This document shows positions 49,494-57,461 of a DNA stretch of 64,000 nt, one piece after another. The DNA lies in contig CAKZVC010000012.1 in NCBI GenBank assembly GCA_937922235.1, positions 62,001 through 126,000 on the forward strand. The letters run 5' to 3'. The number at the start of each line of letters is the position of its first letter. Positions within the stretch are counted from its first letter, which is position 1. Under the pieces are notes generated by a model. That model made no database searches. It had not been told where the DNA came from and saw only the letters and a list, made by a program, of their open reading frames with translations. The DNA is from an uncultured Acidimicrobiales bacterium. GTDB taxonomy: Bacteria > Actinomycetota > Acidimicrobiia > Acidimicrobiales > SHLQ01. The position numbers and the translations under genes are program-made.

Positions 49494-50398
49494 CACACCG
49501 GACACGCAAGCTCTTCGCCGTGCTTCTCGATGGCGGCTGCCATGTCGCTCATCCGTTCGTACTGCGGCGTGGCTTCACGCGGCGTTCGATGGTCGATGAG
49601 CTCTCGGGCTTCGTCCTTCCATGGTTCAGGCCATTGGTGCTCGGTTGGAACAATGATGCCCGGCTCTGACGCCGAGACGGCCAAGTCGAGCGCTGCCCGT
49701 GCGATCGCTATCTGAACGTCGGGTGCGTTCGGAGGACCTGCCGTGTTGCCGAGTGGGAAGTCGGAGAAGAGCGCCCGTGGCGGGTTCGCCGACTGTGTGA
49801 TCGACCATGCGCTCGTGAGCGTGACCGTGGTGATTCCAGATGCTTCAAGTGCTCGTGCGATCAGACCGACCGACTGGTGACACACTGGTCATACCGGCAC
49901 CATCAACGCGATGTCGGCTTCGAGCTCGTGCACTCGATCGACGATCGCCGGCGTGAGCGTTTCTCCGAGACGACGCTGACTGTAGATGCCGCCCATAAAC
50001 GTCAGACCAACGTCAGCGAGCGAACCGACCTCACCCGCATCGACCATCGCCCGGAGCGCATCGATCGGGAAGACGGCGTTGATATCGGCCTTGGCTGACG
50101 TCTCGTCGTAGGCGAAGTGTGTGACGCGCAGTTCGTCGCTCGGAACATCGGACGCAATCTCGCGATGGGTGAGGTCGTCTTTGTGGGTGAAGCCGATGTC
50201 GCCAACTCGGTACACGCCGCCCGAGGCGATGAGCACGACCTTGCTTTCGCTCAGTGGCTTCGCCGGCGGAACAAGCGCCGGAGGCTCCTCGGTGTTGTCG
50301 GCCCATCGATATGCGTCGTACCCAAGCAATGCGTACGAGTCATGCGTGACCTGGATGTAGTCGACCGGGTCGAGCTCAGCTGGTGCGTCCTGTCCCAT
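49490..50398 (-). CDS. GrdB-like glycine/sarcosine/betaine reductase selenoprotein B family protein with in-frame UGA (Sec)
   Basis: Two consecutive minus-strand ORFs are in the same frame, separated only by a TGA at 49889-49891. Read through, they give one 302-residue protein with Sec170 in MVPV-U-PVCHQSVGLIAR. The N-terminal part has family blocks VFPIDALRAM and GLTFMGGIYSQRRLGE, and the segment after the TGA continues the same family without loss. UxxCH is the recognised redox motif of GrdB-like selenoproteins, and many relatives have Cys at this position. A second redox-type motif, CPVC, forms the extreme C-terminus. A weak ACC-AGUC-GGU hairpin 11 nt after the UGA could belong to a SECIS. 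No sel genes are in the window. Function outside Clostridia unknown, perhaps redox. Confidence 0.85.
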
Positions 50399-50459
50399 GC
50401 GCGAGATCGTACTCGATACCTGTATTCGAGACCGCTAGCGGACGACGCTCATTGGATGC

Positions 50460-51623
50460 TCAACGGACTGCCCGCAACACGACGAACTTCTTGTTCGCTG
50501 CCAGTACTTCGGCTGACCCGAAGATCTTCGCAAGCTTTGCGTGATATCCGAGGTGCCGGTTACCTACGACGATCAGCGAGGACCCACCGCGAAGGACTTT
50601 GTGGGCATCGGTGAACATCGACCAGGCGGTGTGATCACCAACGACACGGTCATCGTGGAATGGCGGGTTGACCACGATCAAGTCAACCGAACGGGCCCCC
50701 AGCGATTCGATCATCCGGTGCTGATGATGGACGGTAAGCCTGGCTCGTTCATCGACCGTGCTTGCCTCCCACGAGGCCCGAGTTGCCTCGATCGCGAGCG
50801 CCGAGTCGTCGATCGCCTCGATCGACACCATTCGCCCCGAAGCAACGAGGTCCTGAGCGAGCCGCAGCCCGATCACGCCGTTCCCGCAGCCGAGGTCGAC
50901 TGCACGAACGTTCCCGCTGACGTCGTGTGGCAACATCGCAGCGAAATCCGTGACGGTGTCGAGCAACATCGCCGTCCCCGAGTCCAGTCCCGAGGGCGAG
51001 AAACCACCGCCGTGGTTCAGCAACGTGTGCCCACGAGCAGACCACGCCTGAGGCCAGGTCTTCTCCCCCACCTCGAGCTCCTCGTCCACAATCACGTGGA
51101 GCAACCGTGCCTTCTTCTTTGCTAGCGACGCCGTCGCAGGCCCAACGAGCGTCTCAAGAGACTCGGTCGCTGAACGGTGGAGATGCTTCACCATGGCAGC
51201 ACCGACGACCCTGGTCTCGGCATGCAGAAGCGGGCGGAGCCGGTACAGCAAGTCGTCGAGGTGGGCGGTGGCCTTAGGGATCTTGATCACGACCAGGTCG
51301 AACGATTCAGCTGTCGCCGGTTCGGCGTCGAGGTCGAGCATCGAATACACGTCGATTGGCTCGAGTTCGTTCGCGGCAAGGTTTTGCGCTGTGGCCGCAC
51401 GCCCGGCGGACGATTCGTTGATAACGACCAGGTTGAACGAACGGAGCGAGCACGTCAGCGCACCGAATGCATCGTTCACCAGCAATACTCGAGCCCCAGC
51501 AGCTAGCGGCACCTCATCGAGATGAGAGAGCACCAACTCGTCGGCCGCATCCCAAGCTCGAAGTGGCTGCTTGGGCTGTTCGGGAACCCGACGCAACATG
51601 AGGGCGCCCAAGCGTTCGTTCAT
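50460..51623 (-). CDS. rlmG: RlmG/RsmC-type rRNA guanine-N2 methyltransferase
   Basis: About 387 residues starting MNERLGALMLRRV. It has duplicated methyltransferase folds, as in RsmC/RlmG: a degenerate N-terminal half (VLLVNDAFGALTCSL) and an active C-terminal half with VDLGCGNGVIGLRLA and the N2-guanine motif VNPPFHDDR. RlmG methylates G1835 of 23S rRNA; RsmC acts on 16S G1207. The length and N-terminal half favour RlmG, but either is possible. Confidence 0.8.
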   Translation of the reverse strand: MNERLGALMLRRVPEQPKQPLRAWDAADELVLSHLDEVPLAAGARVLLVNDAFGALTCSLRSFNLVVINESSAGRAATAQNLAANELEPIDVYSMLDLDAEPATAESFDLVVIKIPKATAHLDDLLYRLRPLLHAETRVVGAAMVKHLHRSATESLETLVGPATASLAKKKARLLHVIVDEELEVGEKTWPQAWSARGHTLLNHGGGFSPSGLDSGTAMLLDTVTDFAAMLPHDVSGNVRAVDLGCGNGVIGLRLAQDLVASGRMVSIEAIDDSALAIEATRASWEASTVDERARLTVHHQHRMIESLGARSVDLIVVNPPFHDDRVVGDHTAWSMFTDAHKVLRGGSSLIVVGNRHLGYHAKLAKIFGSAEVLAANKKFVVLRAVR

Positions 51624-51686
51624 CGCGGCAGTGTACCCAGGCACGTGTCACGCTCGCTGCGAGGCGGGCACCGGTAGCCTTCGCTG

Positions 51687-52619
51687 ATGTCACCTGATCA
51701 GACGGCGAAAAGCCCATGGGGAAAACCCGCCGTCGTCACCACGATCCTCTTCTGGTCGATCGGCAATTTGATCGTTCGTGGCACCGAGTTGACGGGGCCG
51801 CAGGTGGCCTTCTGGCGCTATCTCTTCGCCGCCACCCTGTATGCGATTGGGCATTCGATCTTCGTTGGACCGTTGCGCTGGAAAGACTTCAAGGTTGCGG
51901 CACCGATGGGCATGGTGCTTGCGCTCGAGATCGCGCTCTTCTTCGTTGCGATCAAAACCACCACCGTCGCGAACGTGACCGTGATCGGCTCGCTCACCCC
52001 CCTCTTGCTCTTCGGTGTCGCTGCGCGTCGATTCGGTGAGCGGGTCTCACCGCAGGTCGTCGCGGCCACGCTGCTCGCCCTTGTCGGTGTCGCCGCGGTT
52101 GTCTTCGGATCAACATCAGCTGCGGGCTGGAACCCGGTGGGAGATGCGCTCGCCGTCGGAGCGCTGATCTTCTTTGCGGCATACTTCGCGCTTGGCAAAG
52201 TCGCCCGAGAGACCCTGTCGGGCATCACCCTGCAGACGCACTCGCTCATCTCGGGCGTTCCGGTTCTCGGAGCGGTTCTCCTTTTCGACAGCCGCGGTTT
52301 GCCCGTGCCCGCGAACGATCAGTGGTGGTACGTATTCGGACTCATCGCCTTCCCCAGTACGGGTCACTTTCTCGTGAACTGGGCCCACAACCACGTATCG
52401 CTCACCTTGGTGTCGTTGATGACACTTGGGGTGCCGGTGCTATCAGTGCTCGGCGCAGCAATCTTGTTCGACGAACCGCTGGTGATGCTGCAGATCCTTG
52501 GCATCGCTGTAGTGCTCGTCGTCCTCAGCTTTGCGATCGTCGAGACATCACGGCTCGACCGTTCGGAAAGCGCCGACGACGAACCAGTTGTCGCTGGGGC
52601 TACCGAGTTGGAGGCGTAG
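51687..52619 (+). CDS. EamA/DMT-family transporter
   Basis: A 310-residue protein with ten helices in two EamA repeats (residues ~15-145 and ~155-290). Typical blocks are [60 protein letters not shown] and [14 protein letters not shown]. Probable metabolite exporter; substrate unknown. The 3' end overlaps the convergent AAA ATPase gene by 20 bp. Confidence 0.85.
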   Translation: MSPDQTAKSPWGKPAVVTTILFWSIGNLIVRGTELTGPQVAFWRYLFAATLYAIGHSIFVGPLRWKDFKVAAPMGMVLALEIALFFVAIKTTTVANVTVIGSLTPLLLFGVAARRFGERVSPQVVAATLLALVGVAAVVFGSTSAAGWNPVGDALAVGALIFFAAYFALGKVARETLSGITLQTHSLISGVPVLGAVLLFDSRGLPVPANDQWWYVFGLIAFPSTGHFLVNWAHNHVSLTLVSLMTLGVPVLSVLGAAILFDEPLVMLQILGIAVVLVVLSFAIVETSRLDRSESADDEPVVAGATELEA

Positions 52620-53589
52620 CCGAAAGCAAGCGAGCAGCTTCAACGAAGTCGACCGCTTCGAGGCTGCTCACGGCAGCCTTATCGAGCCCACCGACGACAG
52701 CTGTTGGTCCGGCCAGACGTACGGCCTGCCGGTTGATCGCCTGCTCGAATAGGTTGCGAGCAAAGCGGGCGTTGCCAAACGCTTCGTTCCTCGTGGCTCG
52801 ACCAAGAATCTGTGTGAGGACGTCGTCGACCTCGTCACCGAGCTTGTAGTCGGCTTCGGCTGCCAGCTTCTTCGTGATGAGTACGAGCTCGTCTCCGGAG
52901 TAATCGGGAAACATGATCTCGCGTGCGAACCGTGAGCGCAGACCAGGGTTCGACTTCAAGAAGTCTTGCATGAGGCGCGGATAGCCAGCCACGATCACGA
53001 CAAGCCGGTCGCGGTGATCTTCCATGCGCTTGATCAGTGTCTCGATGGCCTCACGACCGAAGTCGTTTCCGACGATGCCCTTGGGCGAAAGTGCGTAGGC
53101 CTCATCGATAAAGAGCACACCGTCGAGCGCTCGCTTGACCGCCTTGTTCGTCTTGTTCGCGGTGTGGCCCACGTACTGGCCGACGAGCCCGGCCCGATCG
53201 ACCTCGATGAGGTGGCCCTTTTTCAGCAAGCCAAGGGCTCCGTACATTTCGCCAAGCAAGCGGGCCACGGTGGTCTTGCCGGTACCAGGGTTGCCGAGAA
53301 ACACCAGATGCTGACTCGTCGGCACCTCGGCAAGGCCGTGATCTTGGCGCCGCGCCTGAATCTGCAGAAAGGCGATCTGGGTGCGCACCTGCTCTTTGAC
53401 CGAATCGAGCCCGACAAGCGCATCGAGGTCGGCTTGGATCTCTTCGAGCGAACGGGTTCCACCGGTGAGTGCTTGGGTGGGGACGCCGAGGTTCCCGAGG
53501 CGCTCATCGAGCCCTCGATCGACAGCGGTTTGACGCGCTGTTTCGCCGGCCTTCCTCAGCCGTTCCTTGAATTTGTCACCACGAGACAC
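52600..53589 (-). CDS. CbxX/CfqX-type AAA+ ATPase
   Basis: A 329-residue protein: an N-terminal ~55-residue charged region, then one AAA+ module with Walker [11 protein letters not shown], the pore-loop region [13 protein letters not shown], Walker [10 protein letters not shown], sensor 1 VVIVAGYP and arginine finger region [12 protein letters not shown]. CbxX/CfqX proteins include Rubisco activases and EccA of type VII secretion. Neither Rubisco nor ESX genes are nearby, so the client is unknown. Confidence 0.85.
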   Translation of the reverse strand: MSRGDKFKERLRKAGETARQTAVDRGLDERLGNLGVPTQALTGGTRSLEEIQADLDALVGLDSVKEQVRTQIAFLQIQARRQDHGLAEVPTSQHLVFLGNPGTGKTTVARLLGEMYGALGLLKKGHLIEVDRAGLVGQYVGHTANKTNKAVKRALDGVLFIDEAYALSPKGIVGNDFGREAIETLIKRMEDHRDRLVVIVAGYPRLMQDFLKSNPGLRSRFAREIMFPDYSGDELVLITKKLAAEADYKLGDEVDDVLTQILGRATRNEAFGNARFARNLFEQAINRQAVRLAGPTAVVGGLDKAAVSSLEAVDFVEAARLLSATPPTR

Positions 53590-53756
53590 AACGCAACGCT
53601 AGCGCTGGCTCGGCCTTAGCAGCGCCATTGACTCAGCGGCCGCTACGTTCCGCTTTCGAGTTCGAAGCTGCGAAGCCGGTTCGAACGGACACGGCCTCCG
53701 GCCAACAGCCGAGCATCGAGGAGGCGCCAGCCGACGGATTGCGACAGCTGAATAGA

Positions 53757-54359
53757 TCAGTACCGGTCGTCCATGAGGACCCACATGGCAAGCATCGTGT
53801 CGTTGCCGGGCTCGATGCCATGTACGTCCATCGAACTATTCGACAGGACCTGGCCTTGGTCGACCTTTACGTACCGATCCGATCCGCCGAATCGCCATCG
53901 ACGGCTGCCATGCAAGACGAGGTAGATCTCAGCGGGGCGATGTTGATGTTCGGGGTAGGCAGCACCTGGGCCAAGAAGCATCATCCCGGCGCCGGCGAGA
54001 TCCATGTCGAGGCACTCGAAGAGGTCGACGAGCGCAACGTCATCGCCGTCGGGGTCCGTGCGAGTCGATGCTGCCCACGGAAGGCTCGGCGCTAAGGCGA
54101 CGAAATCGGAGATGAGGTTGGGGCTGGGTTCTAGCGGCGTGCTGTCGAGCAACGGTTCAAGGTGCCGTTGAGCGCCAAGGGGCCGTGCCAGTGGTTCGGG
54201 AGGTGGGTCGGCGGCGACGGCATAGGCCGATGCAGCGGCCGCAGCCCAGCTTCGGCGTTGCACCTGCGCCCCGTGGCCGCGCTCAGCCTCGGCTACGAGC
54301 GGAATGATGGCTCGGCGATACCAGGCCGCTAGCTCTTCCATCGACTCTTTTTGCCCCAT
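53757..54359 (-). CDS. Cupin-type DMSP lyase candidate (DddQ/DddL/DddW-like)
   Basis: A 200-residue protein; the ATG at 54359 follows AAGGGG. The N-terminal half is helical. A single-domain cupin follows with LGPGAAYPEHQHRPAEIYL, preserving the H-x-H-x3-E-x-Y pattern of DMSP lyases (here His138, His140, Glu144, Tyr146). A distal His180 lies in SSMDVHGIEPG. In DddQ the metal is held by the second His, the Glu, the Tyr and the distal His, and the Tyr acts in catalysis; all are present. The preceding LPWA resembles the conserved region before the cupin in these lyases. The expected reaction is DMSP to DMS plus acrylate. It could be another cupin lyase or isomerase. Divergent from the di-haem lipoprotein gene. 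Confidence 0.7.
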   Translation of the reverse strand: MGQKESMEELAAWYRRAIIPLVAEAERGHGAQVQRRSWAAAAASAYAVAADPPPEPLARPLGAQRHLEPLLDSTPLEPSPNLISDFVALAPSLPWAASTRTDPDGDDVALVDLFECLDMDLAGAGMMLLGPGAAYPEHQHRPAEIYLVLHGSRRWRFGGSDRYVKVDQGQVLSNSSMDVHGIEPGNDTMLAMWVLMDDRY

Positions 54360-54401
54360 TGCTGCCCCTTCAAACGCTGGCCGTCATCGTACCCTTGGGC
54401 T

Positions 54402-55862
54402 ATGCGTCGCTCATCGCTACCCTGTTCGGCCGTTCTCGCCTTGGGGCTGGCGATCGCCATCGCCGCATGCACCAGCAGCGACCCAGTATCGCTTCGCTCG
54501 ACCGACGAACCCTCGCCGTCGAGCACGACCGCTGTTTTGGACGAGCCAGCGAACTCGGACGACTCGATCGCTGACGATGGTGTGGTCGATGAGTCGCTTC
54601 TTCCCGTCGTGTTCGCCAACCCGGTCGAGGGCCTGACCGACGATGAACTTGCCGAGTTCATCACCGGCCAAGGCTTCTTCAACGAGGTCTGGACGCCCGT
54701 TGCAACGAACGGCCGCTCCGACAGCGATGGGCTTGGCCCGTTGTTCAACGCCGAATCGTGCGTGGCGTGCCACCCGGCCAATGGGCGGCGCCGTGTGCCT
54801 CCACAGGGCGAGCTCACCGGATCGGGCTTGGTTGTTCGACTTTCGATCCCCGGGCGAGACCCGATTACCGGCGGCCCCGTGCCGGAGCCGGCGTATGGCG
54901 ATCAGCTTCAAGACCGTGCAACCGGCGCCGTCGAACCCGAGGGGGCGGTGTTCACGAACTACATCGTCCAGTCAGACTTCTACGCCGACGGCACCCGCTA
55001 TGACATCTTGTGGCCGACGGTCAATATCCGCCGACGCAACCACGGCCCGTTGACCGAGGGGTTCCAAACGTCCGCCCGGATCGGTTCACAGATGATCGGA
55101 ATGGGGCTGCTCGAGCTCATCTCCCAAGAAGAGATACTGGCGCTGGCCGACCCGAGCGATGCGAACAACGACGGCATCAGCGGGCGTGCCAACGCCGTGT
55201 GGAACCCGCAGACAAGTCAGGTCGAGCTCGGACGGTTTGGTTGGAAGGCGAACGTCGTTGCGCTCGACCAACAGATTGCTCAGGCCTTCCACGGCGACCT
55301 TGGCGTGACGTCAACGCTCATTCCTTTCGAGAACTGCGCCCCGCAACAGACAGCATGCGATGACGCCCCATCTGGCGGGACCGCGGAAGTCTCCGACGAG
55401 AAGCTCCAGAACATCACCAACTATCTCCGCACACTCGGTGTTCCTCCGGCTCGGACGGCAGAGTCCGAGGCAGCCCAGCGCGGCGAACAACACTTCCGTG
55501 AGTTCGGGTGCACGAGCTGTCATGTCGAGAGCTTTACGACCGGGTCGAGCCCGATCGAAGCAATCTCCAACGTCGAGATCCGCCCGTACACCGACATGCT
55601 CCTGCACGACATGGGCTTCGATATGAGCGATAGCCGCCCGGACTTCGCCGCCTCCCCCATCGAGTGGCGCACCGCGCCGCTTTGGGGGCTCGGGCTGGTT
55701 CCCATCGACGGTGATCGAGGTCTCCTACACGACGGTCGAGCCCGCACGATCGAGGAAGCTGTCCTGTGGCATGGAGGCGAAGCACAACGCTCCCGAAATG
55801 CCTTCATCAACGCCGAGCTAGCGAAACGGCAAGAACTCCTAGCGTTCTTGGAAAGCCTCTAA
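54402..55862 (+). CDS. Di-haem c-type cytochrome lipoprotein (DUF1111 thiol-oxidoreductase-like)
   Basis: A 486-residue protein with a lipoprotein signal peptide ending AIAAC (lipobox Cys22). Two c-type haem sites are present: CVACH (residue ~123) and CTSCH (~370). The layout (GPLFNAESCVACHPANG, NNDGISGRANAVW, FGWKANVVALDQQIAQAF) is that of the DUF1111 di-haem oxidoreductase family, related to cytochrome c peroxidases. It should sit outside the membrane and carry out redox chemistry on an unknown partner. Divergent from the cupin gene, sharing a 42-bp spacer, so the two may be co-regulated. Confidence 0.85.
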   Translation: MRRSSLPCSAVLALGLAIAIAACTSSDPVSLRSTDEPSPSSTTAVLDEPANSDDSIADDGVVDESLLPVVFANPVEGLTDDELAEFITGQGFFNEVWTPVATNGRSDSDGLGPLFNAESCVACHPANGRRRVPPQGELTGSGLVVRLSIPGRDPITGGPVPEPAYGDQLQDRATGAVEPEGAVFTNYIVQSDFYADGTRYDILWPTVNIRRRNHGPLTEGFQTSARIGSQMIGMGLLELISQEEILALADPSDANNDGISGRANAVWNPQTSQVELGRFGWKANVVALDQQIAQAFHGDLGVTSTLIPFENCAPQQTACDDAPSGGTAEVSDEKLQNITNYLRTLGVPPARTAESEAAQRGEQHFREFGCTSCHVESFTTGSSPIEAISNVEIRPYTDMLLHDMGFDMSDSRPDFAASPIEWRTAPLWGLGLVPIDGDRGLLHDGRARTIEEAVLWHGGEAQRSRNAFINAELAKRQELLAFLESL

Positions 55863-55886
55863 GCCTCCACGGCTGAGTTACCCAGC

Positions 55887-56056
55887 GCGCGGCTTTCGGG
55901 GTCAGACCCTCCAGGTCATCGCGCGGCTTTCGGGGTCAGACCCTCCAAGTCATCGCGCGGCTTTCGGGGTCAGACCCTCCAGGTCATCGCGCGGCTTTCG
56001 GGGTCAGACCCTCCAGGTCATCGCGCGGCTTTCGGGGTCTGACCCTCCGGGTCATC
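55887..56056. repeat. 34-bp tandem array, five copies
   Basis: Five contiguous 34-bp units start at 55887, 55921, 55955, 55989 and 56023 (GCGCGGCTTTCGGGGTCAG...CATC). The first four are nearly identical; the fifth has GGGTCTGACCC. The palindromic core is GGGTC-N-GACCC. It lies between convergent genes and is homologous to the 2.3-copy array at 35491. No spacer structure, so not a CRISPR. Confidence 0.9.
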
Positions 56057-56090
56057 GCGGAGTACGGTCTGGACTCCCGGGCAAATACAG

Positions 56091-56660
56091 TTACGCAGCT
56101 GAAGCCATGTTGATGCGGGCGACAATGAGGTCGAACAGCACCAGGAGGGTTTCTTTGACCGATTCCCATTCACGAGCATCACAGTCGACGACCGGGATTC
56201 CATCAGGAAGCTGAAGTGCGTTGCGGATGTCGCTGATCTCGTGAGAGAGGCTGCCTTCGAACTTGTTGACAGCAACGACGAATGGGATGCCGCGCTTCTC
56301 GAAGTAGTCGATGGCGTAGAACGAATCGGCAAGACGGCGGGAGTCGAGCAGAACGATTGCGCCGAGAGAGCCTTGAGTGATGTCGTCCCACATGAAGCCG
56401 AAGCGGCTCTGACCTGGGGTGCCGAACAGGAACAGTACGAGCTGTTCGTCGATGGTCAGACGGCCGAAGTCCATAGCGACCGTGGTGGTCGTCTTGGTCT
56501 GAACTTTGGAGGTGTCGTCGATGCCGACGCTGGCTCCGGTGATGTTCGCTTCGGTTCGAAGCGGCTGAATCTCCGAGACGGCTCCGACGAAGGTTGTCTT
56601 GCCGACGCCGAAGCCTCCAGCGACAACAAACTTTGCTGATACTTGTGAGTTGGCTGTCAT
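56091..56660 (-). CDS. cvnD: Small GTPase of the conservon (CvnD / MglA-like)
   Basis: A 189-residue Ras-like GTPase: P-loop GGFGVGKTTFVG, switch-II region LFGTPGQSRF and the NKxD-equivalent VNKFEG. It lacks the usual C-terminal lipidation Cys. In conservons the GTPase forms a membrane-associated signalling complex with a histidine-kinase-like CvnA, roadblock CvnB and DUF742 CvnC, resembling eukaryotic G-protein modules. Last of the four-gene operon; one base separates its start from the cvnC end. Confidence 0.92.
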   Translation of the reverse strand: MTANSQVSAKFVVAGGFGVGKTTFVGAVSEIQPLRTEANITGASVGIDDTSKVQTKTTTTVAMDFGRLTIDEQLVLFLFGTPGQSRFGFMWDDITQGSLGAIVLLDSRRLADSFYAIDYFEKRGIPFVVAVNKFEGSLSHEISDIRNALQLPDGIPVVDCDAREWESVKETLLVLFDLIVARINMASAA

Positions 56661-56661
56661 A

Positions 56662-57027
56662 TCAGAGTTCCCGTACGCGTTGGATAATTCGAGTCATGAT
56701 GTTCAGTTCTGAGATATCGGACTGGTCTGCTGTCTGGTGTGCCGCTAGAACGCCCTCATCAATCATTTCTGCGATGAGGACCATCGTGGTTCCAATCGGC
56801 ATCTTTAGGTGAGACGAAAGCTCTGCGACAGAAATTGATTGTCCTGTCAGTTCAAGAATCTTTCGCTTCTCAAAGCGGACGAGGGTGTCTGTCTGCTGCG
56901 ATTCAACGAGCGTTTCGATGGAAACCGTTGCTGTAGGCGCGGTCTTTCCTGACGCGACGACGAAGGGCCGAACGTTCGGCTCGTCGTCTTCAAAGATGAT
57001 CCCATCATCCCAATCGCCACGTGACAT
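56662..57027 (-). CDS. cvnC: DUF742 protein of the conservon (CvnC)
   Basis: A 121-residue DUF742 protein: an N-terminal disordered acidic stretch, then VRPFVVASGKTAPT, TLVRFEKRKILELTGQSISVAELSSHLKMPIGTTMVLIAEMIDEGVLAAH, a winged-helix-like core, and a C-terminal helix. Third gene of the conservon operon. Confidence 0.9.
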   Translation of the reverse strand: MSRGDWDDGIIFEDDEPNVRPFVVASGKTAPTATVSIETLVESQQTDTLVRFEKRKILELTGQSISVAELSSHLKMPIGTTMVLIAEMIDEGVLAAHQTADQSDISELNIMTRIIQRVREL

Positions 57028-57038
57028 TGCTGAATTCC

Positions 57039-57461
57039 CTACGACGCCAGAAGCGAGTTCTGAAGCTCGGCGATGAGCGCAGGCGACAGCACGCTGCCGG
57101 CACGCTCGGCGAAGACGGTCATTTCGTAGGCGACGTAGCCGAGGTCGGCATCCTTGCGAGCAATGACACCGAGAACAGCTCCATGGCTGACGTTGGAGAT
57201 CAGCAAGAAGCTGTTTCCCATCTCGATCATCACACGCTCGACAGAGCTCTCACCGAAGCAGTTTGCTGCACCGTGGATGAGGCTCGACAAGCCCGCCGTG
57301 ATTGCCGCAAACTGATCGGCGTTCGCCGTCGGTAGTGCGTTTGATGTCGCCAGCTTGATGCCGTCAGCCGATACCGCAAGTGCGTGGGTGACACCGCCGG
57401 TTGAGTCAACAAAGTTGTTCAGTAGCCAGGCAAATGTTTCGCCCGGGTTTTGTCCGCTCAT
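57039..57461 (-). CDS. cvnB: Roadblock/LC7-domain protein of the conservon (CvnB)
   Basis: A 140-residue roadblock/LC7 protein: FAWLLNNFVDSTGGVTHALAVSADGIKLATS, then a helix containing AGLSSLIHGAANCFGE, and FLLISNVSHGAVLGVIARKDADLGYVAYEM. Such proteins regulate MglA-type GTPases. Its start overlaps the end of cvnA by 4 bp, so it is translationally coupled. Confidence 0.92.
   Translation of the reverse strand: MSGQNPGETFAWLLNNFVDSTGGVTHALAVSADGIKLATSNALPTANADQFAAITAGLSSLIHGAANCFGESSVERVMIEMGNSFLLISNVSHGAVLGVIARKDADLGYVAYEMTVFAERAGSVLSPALIAELQNSLLAS

Noticed and set aside
49490-50398. Interpretation as a pseudogene broken by a stop codon
   Set aside because: The TGA falls exactly at the Sec/Cys position of the UxxCH motif and both halves are otherwise intact and in frame.
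53671-53692. GGTTCGAAC resembling a tRNA T-loop in the spacer after the AAA ATPase gene
   Set aside because: Only three T-stem pairs can form and no acceptor, D or anticodon arms can be built around it; the 53590-53756 spacer otherwise shows nothing.
55887-56056. CRISPR array
   Set aside because: Repeats are directly contiguous with no spacers and no cas genes nearby.
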